A stretch of 46,271 nucleotides of DNA from Fimbriimonadia bacterium (lineage in GTDB: Bacteria > Armatimonadota > Fimbriimonadia > Fimbriimonadales > GBS-DC), in the NCBI GenBank assembly GCA_026129765.1, contig JAHCHP010000023.1:1-46271 (forward strand), written 5' to 3'. Below the pieces are notes generated by a model. The model worked only from the letters and a program-made list of their open reading frames with translations. It searched no databases and was not told the DNA's origin. The translations under genes and the position numbers were made by a program. Positions 1-8,407 of the stretch are shown here, piece after piece (the first letter of the stretch is position 1; each line of letters begins with the position of its first letter).

Positions 1-4
1 GCCG

Positions 5-724
5 ATGAGGGTTTACGAGCGAACCTTGGGCAGTCAGGGCAATTGGACGAGCCTGGAGGATTATCTACAGGCTGGGCGTTCGCTATGGTATGATGGTTAT
101 CAGCAAATCAAGTTCCCTGCCGGAAGAGTGATCCGTAATCCAAACAATAATACTGTGATGGATTGGCGCGATGCGAATGGCAATCCCGTTGAGTGTATTT
201 TCCCGTCCGCATGCAATCCGGTTGAAGCTCCCACTCAAGGCTGTCCTCACGGGAGTGCTAGGAGTTCGTGTATTTGGAACGGCGGTTGCGATAGCCTGCC
301 CTTCTTTCCACTTCCCCCCTCTGGCGAAGGTGCAGGCTCAGGTTTACCCATTTATGGAAAGTGGTGTGGACCTGGGCATCCCCCCAAAAGTATTCGCGAC
401 TATGAAAAACCTTATCCTGAGCCTGCCGATTATCTGGATGGTTGTTGTAAGGATCACGACAAATGCTATGATGACAATAATTGTGTAGGGTGGTGTTGGC
501 TTACATCGTTGCAATGTCGTATCTGTGACTGTATATTGGCGGGATGCGCTCTTTCTACAGATTGTTCAAGTTCTCCACAACGAGCGAGTTGTGAACGTAT
601 GAAGCCGATCATTGGCAACTACATGTTGATACAAGGTGGATGTTTTTTCCTTCCCAAGAATCCAATCATGAAATTTGGCGGAAATTCAGGTTCGTGTCAA
701 TCATCATCGCCTTGCGCACGTTAG
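5..724 (+). CDS. Phospholipase A2-like Cys-rich protein (5' end may lie outside window)
   Basis: The 239-residue product carries two hallmarks of secreted phospholipase A2: a calcium-loop-like YGKWCGPG at residues 117-124 and the His active-site signature CCKDHDKC at 147-154, giving a likely His151/Asp152 pair. A Cys-rich stretch follows, with CDC at 174-176 where the family has its third signature. Enzymes of this fold use calcium to hydrolyse the sn-2 ester of phospholipids. Residues 1-110 are unrecognised and have no signal peptide. The frame is open to the window edge, so the ATG at 5 may be internal and this may be the C-terminal domain of a larger exported or toxin-type protein. The following genes share its AT-richer composition. 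The fold call is fairly firm; activity and start are uncertain. Confidence 0.7.
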   Translation: MRVYERTLGSQGNWTSLEDYLQAGRSLWYDGYQQIKFPAGRVIRNPNNNTVMDWRDANGNPVECIFPSACNPVEAPTQGCPHGSARSSCIWNGGCDSLPFFPLPPSGEGAGSGLPIYGKWCGPGHPPKSIRDYEKPYPEPADYLDGCCKDHDKCYDDNNCVGWCWLTSLQCRICDCILAGCALSTDCSSSPQRASCERMKPIIGNYMLIQGGCFFLPKNPIMKFGGNSGSCQSSSPCAR

Positions 725-769
725 CACTGTGATAGAAACACTCTAAAGAACACTTATAAGGTAATACCC

Positions 770-1933
770 ATGAAGTTAGAACACCAACTACGAAACTTCA
801 AAAACGCATTCTCTATCGTTCGTCTGAGCAAGGTAAAGAGCCTCACTCGAATGGGCTATTCTGTTTGTGCATTGCTCCTAAGCGGATGTAGCAGCACATC
901 CGATATTGGTCATACGGGAATCACCTTTGATATTCATCCTTCTGGAAATCAAATTGCTTTCACCGCCAAAGGCAAAGGGACGCGAGATATCTATCTATTG
1001 GACCTCAAGACCTTTGAAGTAAGTCGTTTGACTGAATCACCCGCCTTCGAATCGGATCCCTGTTTTTCTCACGATGGCAAATGGATTGTTTACTCTGCCA
1101 GTTCCATGCCCAATGATCCGAAATCACCTTATCATCTTTATTTGTTCAATCTGGAGACAAAGGAAGTTCGTCAATTGACTTCAGAAACCGGGGTTTCTGA
1201 TTCCTCGCCCATGTTCGTAATGAACGGGTCCCAAATATTGTTCTCTCGATCTCATCGATTGCGTCCTTATAGCATGGGAGGCTACGTTTGGGACAACTCA
1301 AGCCTGTATGTAATCAATCGTGATGGAGCAGGTGAAACAGCGTTGCCATTGAGCCGGTATTACTCTGTTTCGCCAGGGGGGCATCATTTGATCACTATCA
1401 GTTATGATAGGAACAATCATCCTTTTGTGCGGATTGCTGTAGATAAACTTTTGAAAGAGGACTCGAAAATCAAGAGGGACGACCTCTTAAAGAACGGAGC
1501 AGAGAAAAATGCCGAATGGAGAAAATTTATGACTGAAGCATATCGGACAATCCCGCGCGAGACAATAGAAGAATTGCCCTCAGCCCTGAACAATGAGTTT
1601 ATTGCGATAAGTGAATTAGTCGAAGTTCCGAACAGCAAGTACTTCGGTTTGATTTCAGATAAGCATCGCATTTATGATTATCAGGTTTGGATATACGATT
1701 CTTTTAAAAATCAAGCTCGTCAACTGACCCCTCAAGATGACAAACCCTCAGGTCATGAGTGTTTGCGTACTATGCCTGACGGAAAATCGTTTCTTTTTTT
1801 GCGCCGGGAGGAAATCGGATTAACTCAGAAAAATGGGATATGGCGAGTAAACATAGACGGAACGAATTTTCACCAGGTCGCCGACTATACCCTATTTGAC
1901 GATCCGTTGAACTGGAAACCGAAGAGAAAGTAG
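770..1933 (+). CDS. WD40-like (PD40/TolB-type) beta-propeller lipoprotein
   Basis: The N-terminus has a basic stretch, a short hydrophobic run and a lipobox LLLSGC near residue 40, so it is probably a membrane-anchored lipoprotein. After this come TolB-like propeller repeats: FDIHPSGNQIAFTAKG, then an SPAFESDPCFSHDGKWIVY block, a DSSPMFVMNGSQILFSR block, and further blades near the C-terminus (TMPDGKSFLFLRRE). Such propellers usually bind partner proteins or peptides and have no enzymatic role of their own. The start at 770 has AAGGT about nine bases upstream; ATG at 851 (residue 28) would still keep the lipobox. It sits 45 bases after the phospholipase-like gene and 3 bases before the next one, which suggests co-transcription. 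Its partner is unknown. Confidence 0.75.
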   Translation: MKLEHQLRNFKNAFSIVRLSKVKSLTRMGYSVCALLLSGCSSTSDIGHTGITFDIHPSGNQIAFTAKGKGTRDIYLLDLKTFEVSRLTESPAFESDPCFSHDGKWIVYSASSMPNDPKSPYHLYLFNLETKEVRQLTSETGVSDSSPMFVMNGSQILFSRSHRLRPYSMGGYVWDNSSLYVINRDGAGETALPLSRYYSVSPGGHHLITISYDRNNHPFVRIAVDKLLKEDSKIKRDDLLKNGAEKNAEWRKFMTEAYRTIPRETIEELPSALNNEFIAISELVEVPNSKYFGLISDKHRIYDYQVWIYDSFKNQARQLTPQDDKPSGHECLRTMPDGKSFLFLRREEIGLTQKNGIWRVNIDGTNFHQVADYTLFDDPLNWKPKRK

Positions 1934-1936
1934 AAT

Positions 1937-2531
1937 ATGAACCATTTTGCAATGTGGTACAACGACAGCAGCGACTACGGTTGGCTGCCGGGGCATTGGC
2001 TCAGCGCGTTAGACCCGCCGGGCGAGGGAGAGATGTTCTATCAAGATAGTTTTGGGACTTCTTTGAGTATACCACCTCTATTACCCCCTATGTATCTAAA
2101 GTATGATGAAGAGGGTGGGGAGTTTATGATGGCATCAGCTATTCAAAGAATTCGTGATAAGCTCTGTTCATGGTTTCCAGCTCTGTGTAGAAAACGAACT
2201 AAACCAAAACCACCGACGGCATTCGACTATTGCTCGACACATTGTGCGGAGAAGTGTGCGGAAGACCCAAACTATCAGTTTCCGTTACCTGAGGATTTTT
2301 TTTGCAGGATTACCCTCAGGTCCAACTATTTCACGCATTGAATTGCCGGGAAGGTCACCAGAGGAAGTCAACTGTTTCATGAGATGTGTATTTAGATGTA
2401 TGGATCTCGCTGAAAATCCCCGACCATTTCCGGTTCCAGGTCAAAATGTTATGCCTTTCGTGCCATTTCCCATATTGGGACCGATACCTTTCCCTTGCGT
2501 ATCCCCAACGTTTTGTCCAGTACCACTTTAA
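1937..2531 (+). pseudogene. Cys-rich protein of unknown function, broken at a T8 run
   Basis: Two overlapping frames join into one protein of about 197 residues if one T is removed from the T8 tract at 2296-2303. The upstream frame (1937-2341) reads ...EDFF and then goes out of register; the downstream frame continues AGLPSGPTISRIELPG to a stop at 2531. Each half carries one C-x3-C-x3-C motif (CSTHCAEKC before the shift, CFMRCVFRC after it), which supports a single original gene. The N-terminal part is Trp/Tyr-rich and the C-terminus Pro-rich. The stop overlaps the ribosome site of the next gene. The break may be a true mutation, a phase-variable homopolymer or a sequencing error. I do not recognise the family. 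Confidence 0.5.
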
Positions 2532-2540
2532 GGAGACTCA

Positions 2541-3359
2541 ATGATGGTGCAAATGAGTTCGATTTTAAGAGAGCTGATGCAGTTTGATTATGACATCGAT
2601 GATCGTGAAATCGTGCGTGTTTTCCAGCTTTGGAAACAGTTGCTTGAGAATGGTGATCGCTTTGAGATAATCACAGGCTTCATTGGCATTATGCATATTT
2701 TTTCCAATGGAGGACGTTACAAAGAGGCTTTGGAGATACAGAACGAGTTTGACAATTTCTTGAAAGAACACCAGCCACCAGACCAATTCGTACGGACATT
2801 AGCTTTGAATACTCGGCTGAATGTATTGGCTCACTCCCAACAGTTCAGCGAATTCTGGGAGACTGTCAAAACCGAACAGGAACATATAAGAGCAGACCAT
2901 TATCGGGCAATGGTTAAAGCGCTGGTTATGGAAGGGAAGGCCGACTTAGCAATCTCCACTTATAGCGCATATATCGCGATGGTGGAGATTGAATTGTTGT
3001 TCTGGAAATTGAACCTTAGTCCAATGGAATTTCCCAATATCTTTTGGATTCCTAAATTTGTCATTGACTTGTTCGAACAGGGCGATGATATACTGAAACA
3101 GCGGTGTGCGGAACCCATTCTGAGGATGGTTGATCTGTACCTTGAGACCTATGCATTGGCTGTTTTTCCCATCAACGAGGAGTACGAAAACTTCTTAGAT
3201 CGGTTGACTCAATGGCTGGATATTCAACAAAGACCTACTGAATGCCTAAAAGTCTCCCGCGTTGCTATGTTGTTGAGGGAACAATGGCTGAAGCGTCCCA
3301 GCCCAGGAAGGTCTTGGATGAGGCAGTATCCTGTCAATAACCCGTCTCAAGAACCATAA
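2541..3359 (+). CDS. Hypothetical all-helical (TPR-like) protein
   Basis: The 272-residue product has no signal peptide or membrane segment. It looks mostly alpha-helical, with loose TPR-like pairs such as NGGRYKEALEIQNEFDNFL and later EGKADLAISTYSAYIAM. No catalytic motif is visible. The start is well supported: AGGAG at 2531-2535 lies six bases before ATG 2541. It is the last gene of the AT-richer block and its ribosome site overlaps the stop of the Cys-rich gene, so they are probably co-transcribed. An immunity or adaptor role for the phospholipase-like protein is possible, but that rests on position alone. Confidence 0.55.
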   Translation: MMVQMSSILRELMQFDYDIDDREIVRVFQLWKQLLENGDRFEIITGFIGIMHIFSNGGRYKEALEIQNEFDNFLKEHQPPDQFVRTLALNTRLNVLAHSQQFSEFWETVKTEQEHIRADHYRAMVKALVMEGKADLAISTYSAYIAMVEIELLFWKLNLSPMEFPNIFWIPKFVIDLFEQGDDILKQRCAEPILRMVDLYLETYALAVFPINEEYENFLDRLTQWLDIQQRPTECLKVSRVAMLLREQWLKRPSPGRSWMRQYPVNNPSQEP

Positions 3360-3724
3360 ATGAATGTGAGCATTCGTCATGATTAAGTAAAACCAGTATG
3401 AATTAGCTAGCTAACGCTTTTCGTGAGAAAAACCCTCGAAAGGTTCAGTTTTTAGTGGATTCGCGCGTTCGAGGGAATGACGGTAGATAGCGGATTTTTT
3501 ATTGACAGCCTGAAAAAGGGCAGTTTCCCACGACCACCTGTTGATTGCACAAGTCTGCTATGGACGAGCCGCCGCAGGACGACTTTACATCCTCAACTCC
3601 GCGAATTCATTCGCGGCTTACGTGACACCTCCCCCAATAATACCGCCATCGCTCCAGTATTGAACAACGCCGAAACGATTTATCGACATTTCAGGTAGAA
3701 TCTTACACTTAAGAGGCTAATCAC
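3360..3724. other. Non-coding stretch before ileS, with inverted repeats
   Basis: I see no convincing gene here. It holds an inverted repeat with arms CCCTCGAA (3433-3440) and TTCGAGGG (3468-3475), and a near-perfect 18-base palindrome CCGCGAAT-tc-ATTCGCGG around 3599-3616. A 73-codon reading frame (3477-3698) has no recognisable content and runs through the palindrome. I found no T-box sequence ahead of ileS. The ileS promoter-like element lies at its 3' end. The stretch may mark the edge of an acquired segment. Confidence 0.5.
3694..3701 (+). promoter_or_regulatory. Putative -10 element of ileS (GGTAGAAT)
   Basis: GGTAGAAT lies 23 bases before the ileS ATG and matches the GGTATNAT element found before many genes in this window. 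No clear -35 is seen. Confidence 0.45.
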
Positions 3725-6499
3725 ATGGCACAAGACTATAAACAGACACTTAACTTACCAAAGGACGATTTCACGATCCCAATGCGCGCCAACTTGCCGG
3801 AACAAGAACCCAAATGGCAGCAGCATTGGAATCAGATGGACCTATACCGTCTCATGCAGGAGAAAGCGGCTCCGAAAGGCGCGTTTGTTCTGCACGACGG
3901 TCCTCCCTATTCGAATGGCGACATTCATATGGGACACGCCCTTAACAAAGTGCTGAAAGATGTGATTATCCGCTTCAGGCGTCTACAGGGCTATCGCTCG
4001 CCCTATGTGCCGGGCTGGGATAACCACGGTATGCCCATCGAGAATGCGGTCAGCCAACAGTTCATCCAGCAGGGCAAAACTGCCGACCGTGTCGCGCTTC
4101 GCGAGGCTTGCCGGGCATACGCCAAACGCTTTGTCGATATCCAGCGGGAACAGTTCCGTCAATTGGGATGTGTGGGCGACTGGGATCGCCCCTACCTCAC
4201 GATGGAATACGGCTTTGAGGCATGCATTGTGCGGGTCTTTGGCGAGCTGGTCCAGAAAGGCTATATCTATCGCGATATGCGCGCCGTGCTTTGGTGTCCC
4301 ACTTGTGAAACCGCGCTGGCAGAAGCCGAAGTCGAGTATGAGGAGAAAACCTCCGACTCGATCTATTTGCGCTTTCCTTTGCTTGAGGATTCTAAAGGGG
4401 TCTTGAGCGGTCTTCAGAACCCGTATATTGTCATCTGGACAACCACCCCCTGGACGATACCAGCCAATATGGCGGTGGCGGTTCATCCCGATTTCAACTA
4501 TCAGGTGGTGCAGGTTGACTCGCAGAACGCCTGCTATCTCTTGGTCGACTCACTCGTGGAAGCGACGATGAGCGCGGTCGGCATCGAGGATTATCGCGTC
4601 GTGAAGAATTTCAAGGGCAGAGAGTTGGAAGGCATCCAGTTCAAACACCCGCTGTTTGAGCGCGCCTCGCCCGTAGTGCTGGCGAACTATGTGCTGAGCG
4701 ATGAGGGAACTGGTGTCGTGCATACCGCCCCGGGGCATGGCGCGGAGGACTTCGCGACCGGCAAACGGTATAACCTGACCATCCTCAGCCCAGTGGACGG
4801 AAAAGGCGTCTTTACAGACGAGGCTGGCGAGTTTGCCGGGCTAAAAATCATGCCGGAGGGCAACAAACGCATCATCGAGCGACTGCAAGAAGTCGGGCAT
4901 TTGATGAAGCACGAAACCTACCAGCACAACTACCCGCATTGCTGGCGATGCGACTCGCCTTTGATGTTCCGAACTACTGTCCAATGGTTCATGAGCATCG
5001 ACCACGACCTCCATCGCGAGCGCAGTTTGGAGGCAATTGACCAGGTGAAATGGTTCCCAGAAGAAAGTCGGAATCGTATCACCGCGATGGTCAGGAACCG
5101 CCCCGACTGGTGCATCAGCCGCCAACGAGCTTGGGGTGTCGGTATCCCAGCGTTCTTCTGCGAAAACTGCGAGGGTGCGTTGGTGACACCCGAAAGCGTC
5201 GAGGCGGTTGCGGCAGTCATTGAGCGCGAAGGCTCCGATGTCTGGTACAGCAAACCTGCCAGCGAAATTTTGCCGCCAGGAACTCAATGTTCCCATTGCG
5301 GCGCGGGCGAATTCCGCAAAGAAACCGATGTGTTGGATGTTTGGTTCGATTCCGGCAGCACGCATCGAGCCGTCTTAGAAACGCGCCCTGAACTGACCTG
5401 GCCCAGCGATCTCTATTTTGAGGGTTCCGATCAACATCGTGGCTGGTTCAACTCCAGTTTAATGATCGGGATTGCGACCAAAGGCGCGTCACCCTTCCGT
5501 TCGGTCGTTACCCACGGCTTCGTGCTGGATGGCGACGGGCGCAAAATGAGCAAGAGCGAGGGGAACACGATCCTTCCCAAAGACATCATGCGGGCATCCG
5601 GCGCGGATGTGCTGCGATTATGGACCGCTTCAGTAGAATACTTTGAAGATGTGCGCTACTCGGATGAGATTCTGAAATATGTGGTCGATGCTTACCGGCA
5701 AATCCGCAATACCATGCGCTTCATGCTGGGCAACCTGTATGATTTCATGCCCGATGTGCGCGTGCCATATGACCAACTGCCAGAATTGGATCGCTGGATG
5801 TTGGCGCGACTGCAGGAGTTCCTGAAAACCAGTTTGCGCGCGTATGATTCGTATGAGTTCCACCGGTTCTATCAGGCGGCGCGGCAACTGTGCAATGTCG
5901 ACCTCAGCGCGTTCTATCTCGATGTGCTGAAAGACAGGCTCTATGCCAGCGCGCCCAACGATCCTGCACGGCGCGCCGCGCAAACGGTCATGTTTGATAT
6001 GACCTCGGTCATATGCCGACTGTTCGCCCCCTTCCTGGTGCATACGATGGAAGAGGTTTGGACAAGGCTGCCGATGCCTGATAAGCCGCAGAGCGTCCAT
6101 TTGGCAGACTTTCCAGAGCCTCAGCCCCAATGGGAGAACGAAGCGTTGCTGAATCTCTGGAGCCAGCGGCGGGAAGCGCGTGACATCGTGAACCGTAAGG
6201 TGGAGGAGGCGAAGAACGAAAAACGCATTCCGAACCCGCAATCGGCATGCGCGAAAATCGCTGCTGACCCGACCTACTATGATCTGTTATCGCCATTAGG
6301 CGATGACTTGCCGCGTCTTTTTGGGATTTCTCAAGCGGAACTTACGCCAGGCGCGCAAAGCGGATTGGAGGTGGAAGTAGTCCCCGCTGAGGGCGTGAAA
6401 TGCGCGCGCTGTTGGCTGGTGCTGCCCGATGTCGGATCATCGCCCGCCTTCCCCGACCTGTGTGGACGCTGCGCGAAAGTGATCGAAGCGATCTCGTGA
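3725..6499 (+). CDS. ileS: Isoleucyl-tRNA synthetase
   Basis: This class I synthetase charges tRNA-Ile and edits mischarged valine. The 924-residue length is normal for bacterial IleS. The HIGH motif is HMGH at residues 68-71, inside the typical PYSNGDIHMGHALNK block; the KMSKS loop is at 607-611. The CP1 editing region contains WTTTPWTIPAN and DEGTGVVHTAPGHG, and WCISRQRAWGVGIP is also present. Two Cys pairs near the C-terminus (CARC at 893-896 and a CGRC about 20 residues later) form the usual zinc site. ATG 3725 gives the standard N-terminus. The next gene overlaps its stop codon. Confidence 0.97.
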   Translation: MAQDYKQTLNLPKDDFTIPMRANLPEQEPKWQQHWNQMDLYRLMQEKAAPKGAFVLHDGPPYSNGDIHMGHALNKVLKDVIIRFRRLQGYRSPYVPGWDNHGMPIENAVSQQFIQQGKTADRVALREACRAYAKRFVDIQREQFRQLGCVGDWDRPYLTMEYGFEACIVRVFGELVQKGYIYRDMRAVLWCPTCETALAEAEVEYEEKTSDSIYLRFPLLEDSKGVLSGLQNPYIVIWTTTPWTIPANMAVAVHPDFNYQVVQVDSQNACYLLVDSLVEATMSAVGIEDYRVVKNFKGRELEGIQFKHPLFERASPVVLANYVLSDEGTGVVHTAPGHGAEDFATGKRYNLTILSPVDGKGVFTDEAGEFAGLKIMPEGNKRIIERLQEVGHLMKHETYQHNYPHCWRCDSPLMFRTTVQWFMSIDHDLHRERSLEAIDQVKWFPEESRNRITAMVRNRPDWCISRQRAWGVGIPAFFCENCEGALVTPESVEAVAAVIEREGSDVWYSKPASEILPPGTQCSHCGAGEFRKETDVLDVWFDSGSTHRAVLETRPELTWPSDLYFEGSDQHRGWFNSSLMIGIATKGASPFRSVVTHGFVLDGDGRKMSKSEGNTILPKDIMRASGADVLRLWTASVEYFEDVRYSDEILKYVVDAYRQIRNTMRFMLGNLYDFMPDVRVPYDQLPELDRWMLARLQEFLKTSLRAYDSYEFHRFYQAARQLCNVDLSAFYLDVLKDRLYASAPNDPARRAAQTVMFDMTSVICRLFAPFLVHTMEEVWTRLPMPDKPQSVHLADFPEPQPQWENEALLNLWSQRREARDIVNRKVEEAKNEKRIPNPQSACAKIAADPTYYDLLSPLGDDLPRLFGISQAELTPGAQSGLEVEVVPAEGVKCARCWLVLPDVGSSPAFPDLCGRCAKVIEAIS

Positions 6500-7254
6500 A
6501 TGACCCCAGACCATTAGGCATCAAATACTTTCAGCAGGGTTTGTACAAAGAAGCCCTGCCGGTTTTGCTGGACGCTGCTGTCAAATATCCTCAAGACGGC
6601 TACGTCCAGCTCTGTCTGGGTATTATATTCGCCTCGCAAAAAGACCTCACCGCTGCCGAACCCTATCTGCGAAACGCGGTTCGGATGCGCCCCCAAGACG
6701 CGCATGCCTGCTACAATTTGGCTTGCTTGCTCCATCAAACCTCGCGCCAACAAGAAGCCCTCGCGCTTTATGATACCGCCGCGCGTTTAGACCCCACGCT
6801 GATCGCGGCAAAAGTCGCAGCCAACAACTTGCGCCAATCAATGGGACTATCAGGCGGTCCCGCCGGTCCCACCATCCAACAACCGCCCGGAACCGCACCC
6901 TATCCCCCCTATTCGCAGCAGCCTAATCCCTATGCCCAACAGCCCGACCCATATCAAACGTATCCCCACTTGCCCGGACCCGATCCCTATGCCAATGACT
7001 CTCGCCGCAGGAACTCTGGGCGTTTATTCAGCTGGTTAGGATTCACTTGTTTGATGTTGGGCTGCTGTACCTGCACGCCATTCTTCAGTTTAGCAGGGAT
7101 CGTGCTTTCCATTTTAGGGATCGCGCGTGGGGATGTCGGCTTCGGAATTACCGTGCTGATTCTCTGCATCGCGCATCGAGTCTTGATCGCTATGCTGCCC
7201 ACTTTTGTTGGTCAAATTCCCATCGAGAATCTCCCCATTCAACCCAACCTTTAG
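6496..7254 (+). CDS. TPR protein with Pro/Gln/Tyr-rich linker and C-terminal membrane segments
   Basis: A GTG at 6496 overlaps the ileS stop (GTGA), giving a 252-residue protein; a longer upstream frame is just ileS read out of phase. Residues about 1-105 form TPR-like helices (GIKYFQQGLYKEALPVLLDA, then AEPYLRNAVRMRPQDAHACY, then QQEALALYDTAARLDP). Residues about 120-175 are low-complexity, rich in Pro, Tyr and Gln. The C-terminus has two hydrophobic segments with a Gly-rich turn between them, resembling DUF4190-type small membrane domains. It is probably a membrane-tethered scaffold facing the cytoplasm. The overlap suggests translational coupling to ileS; a functional link is not evident. 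Confidence 0.75.
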   Translation: MNDPRPLGIKYFQQGLYKEALPVLLDAAVKYPQDGYVQLCLGIIFASQKDLTAAEPYLRNAVRMRPQDAHACYNLACLLHQTSRQQEALALYDTAARLDPTLIAAKVAANNLRQSMGLSGGPAGPTIQQPPGTAPYPPYSQQPNPYAQQPDPYQTYPHLPGPDPYANDSRRRNSGRLFSWLGFTCLMLGCCTCTPFFSLAGIVLSILGIARGDVGFGITVLILCIAHRVLIAMLPTFVGQIPIENLPIQPNL

Positions 7255-7441
7255 GGACAACAAGCCTTTCAGCCATCCATCTGGAGGGCGGAGCTCCGTC
7301 TCCTCCTTTTGTCTGCGTGGGTGACAAGGTTGCCGAATTCGTCATTCCCGCGCGCGCGGCAATCCAAGCCTTCGAAAAGCAAACCCTTCGCAATGCTCAG
7401 GGTGACAACGTCTATGTCATGCCGAGCGCAGCAACTCCCCG
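7255..7441 (+). repeat. Interspersed non-coding repeat, copy 1
   Basis: The spacer between two converging genes holds a two-part repeat. Part one (about 7277-7315) contains GGAGGGCGGAGCTCCGTC. Part two (about 7333-7435) runs from a GTCATTCCCGCG start through a CTCAGGGTGACA core to an ATGCCGAGCGCAGC end. Both parts recur, in reverse orientation and diverged, in 38592-39268. No reading frame here looks real. Confidence 0.7.
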
Positions 7442-8314
7442 TCACCGCTCCTTCTCAATCAGCAACTGGTCCCCAGAAACCAAGCAGCGAATGGTTCCAT
7501 GTTCATCCGTTCGATACACCTTGACCCGGTTCTTTTCCAATAATTCAAGCGTATCGGAATGGGGATGACCGTAGGGATTTTCCGCGCCGCACGAAATCAC
7601 TGCAGCGCGGGGGCGGGTTAAGCGGAGCAGCGCGTCATCCGTACCATTAGATGAACCGTGATGACCCACCTTCAGCACAGAAACTGGCAAGTTCGCTTCA
7701 CCCGACAGAGCGCGCATCCTGCCAGCCTCCTCCAAATCGCCCAAAAACAAGAAAGACGCCCGCTGATAAGTCAAATAGAGCGCGATACTGTTGTTGTTCG
7801 CGTTGGACCCGCTGTCGCTCATAAACGGCTTTCTGGGCGCGAGAACCCTCATATCGCACGCCTCCGATAGACGGAACCGCATTCCCGCCTCCACAAGGCG
7901 GTAAGTGATTTTGCGCCTTTGAACCGTTCGAAGCAAGGTTTCATAAATCGGCGATCCTTCCACATAACCCGAGTCCCAGAACTCGCCCACCTCAAACACT
8001 CGCAAGACCTCTATCAAACCGCCGATGTGATCGGCATGCAAGTGCGACATCACCACCCAGTCCAAACGCGAGACTCCTCTCCGTCTTAGAAACGCGGTAA
8101 CCAGAGCGCCCGCTTCAGGGCTGCCCCCATCGATGAGCATCGTTTTGCCATTCGGAAACTGGATAAACGCGCAATCGCCTTGTCCCACGTCCAAGAAAAC
8201 CACTTCCAGCGCGCCGGGCGGTTTCGAGGCATTGGCAGGGGCTGAGGTCTCGCAGCCTGCCAGCAAAAGAGCCACTCCCAGCAGCAACCAAAGCGCCAAT
8301 CGGAACCGGGTCAT
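7442..8314 (-). CDS. ComEC/Rec2-like metallo-beta-lactamase-fold lipoprotein
   Basis: The 290-residue protein has a signal sequence with lipobox LLLAGC at about residues 16-21, so it is probably anchored outside the cytoplasm. The rest is a compact metallo-beta-lactamase fold of the ComEC C-terminal type: VVFLDVGQGDCAFIQFPNGK, then the metal motif HLHADHIGG, FLFLGDLEEAG, and VLKVGHHGSSNGT. It lacks the membrane channel (competence) domain of full ComEC. Proteins of this kind are presumed phosphodiesterases or nucleases; the substrate here is unknown. It converges with the TPR gene and diverges from the HD gene. Confidence 0.85.
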   Translation of the reverse strand: MTRFRLALWLLLGVALLLAGCETSAPANASKPPGALEVVFLDVGQGDCAFIQFPNGKTMLIDGGSPEAGALVTAFLRRRGVSRLDWVVMSHLHADHIGGLIEVLRVFEVGEFWDSGYVEGSPIYETLLRTVQRRKITYRLVEAGMRFRLSEACDMRVLAPRKPFMSDSGSNANNNSIALYLTYQRASFLFLGDLEEAGRMRALSGEANLPVSVLKVGHHGSSNGTDDALLRLTRPRAAVISCGAENPYGHPHSDTLELLEKNRVKVYRTDEHGTIRCLVSGDQLLIEKER

Positions 8315-8393
8315 GAAGCCATACCTTAAACGCGGACTACCTGCTTCCTGCCTCTATTTTTCAAAGTTGGCGATATTAACGCGCCAAATACGC

Positions 8394-8399
8394 TATAAT
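8394..8399 (+). promoter_or_regulatory. Putative -10 element (TATAAT) of the HD gene
   Basis: A perfect TATAAT, in the context CGCTATAAT, ends only eight bases before the ATG at 8408, so transcription would begin at or next to the start codon (leaderless). An imperfect inverted repeat TTGGCG...CGCCAA (8368-8388) lies just upstream and could be an operator. Confidence 0.55.
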
Positions 8400-8407
8400 A
8401 TTCCGAC

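Noticed and set aside
1937..2100. RHS/YD-repeat remnant (HWLSALDPPGEGE)
   Set aside because: Only a vague resemblance to RHS core ends; there are no YD repeats and too few matching residues.
3477..3698. 73-codon frame before ileS
   Set aside because: It crosses a palindrome and lacks any family resemblance or ribosome site.
3360..3724. T-box leader ahead of ileS
   Set aside because: The conserved T-box sequence (AGGGTGG-type) and specifier stem are not seen.
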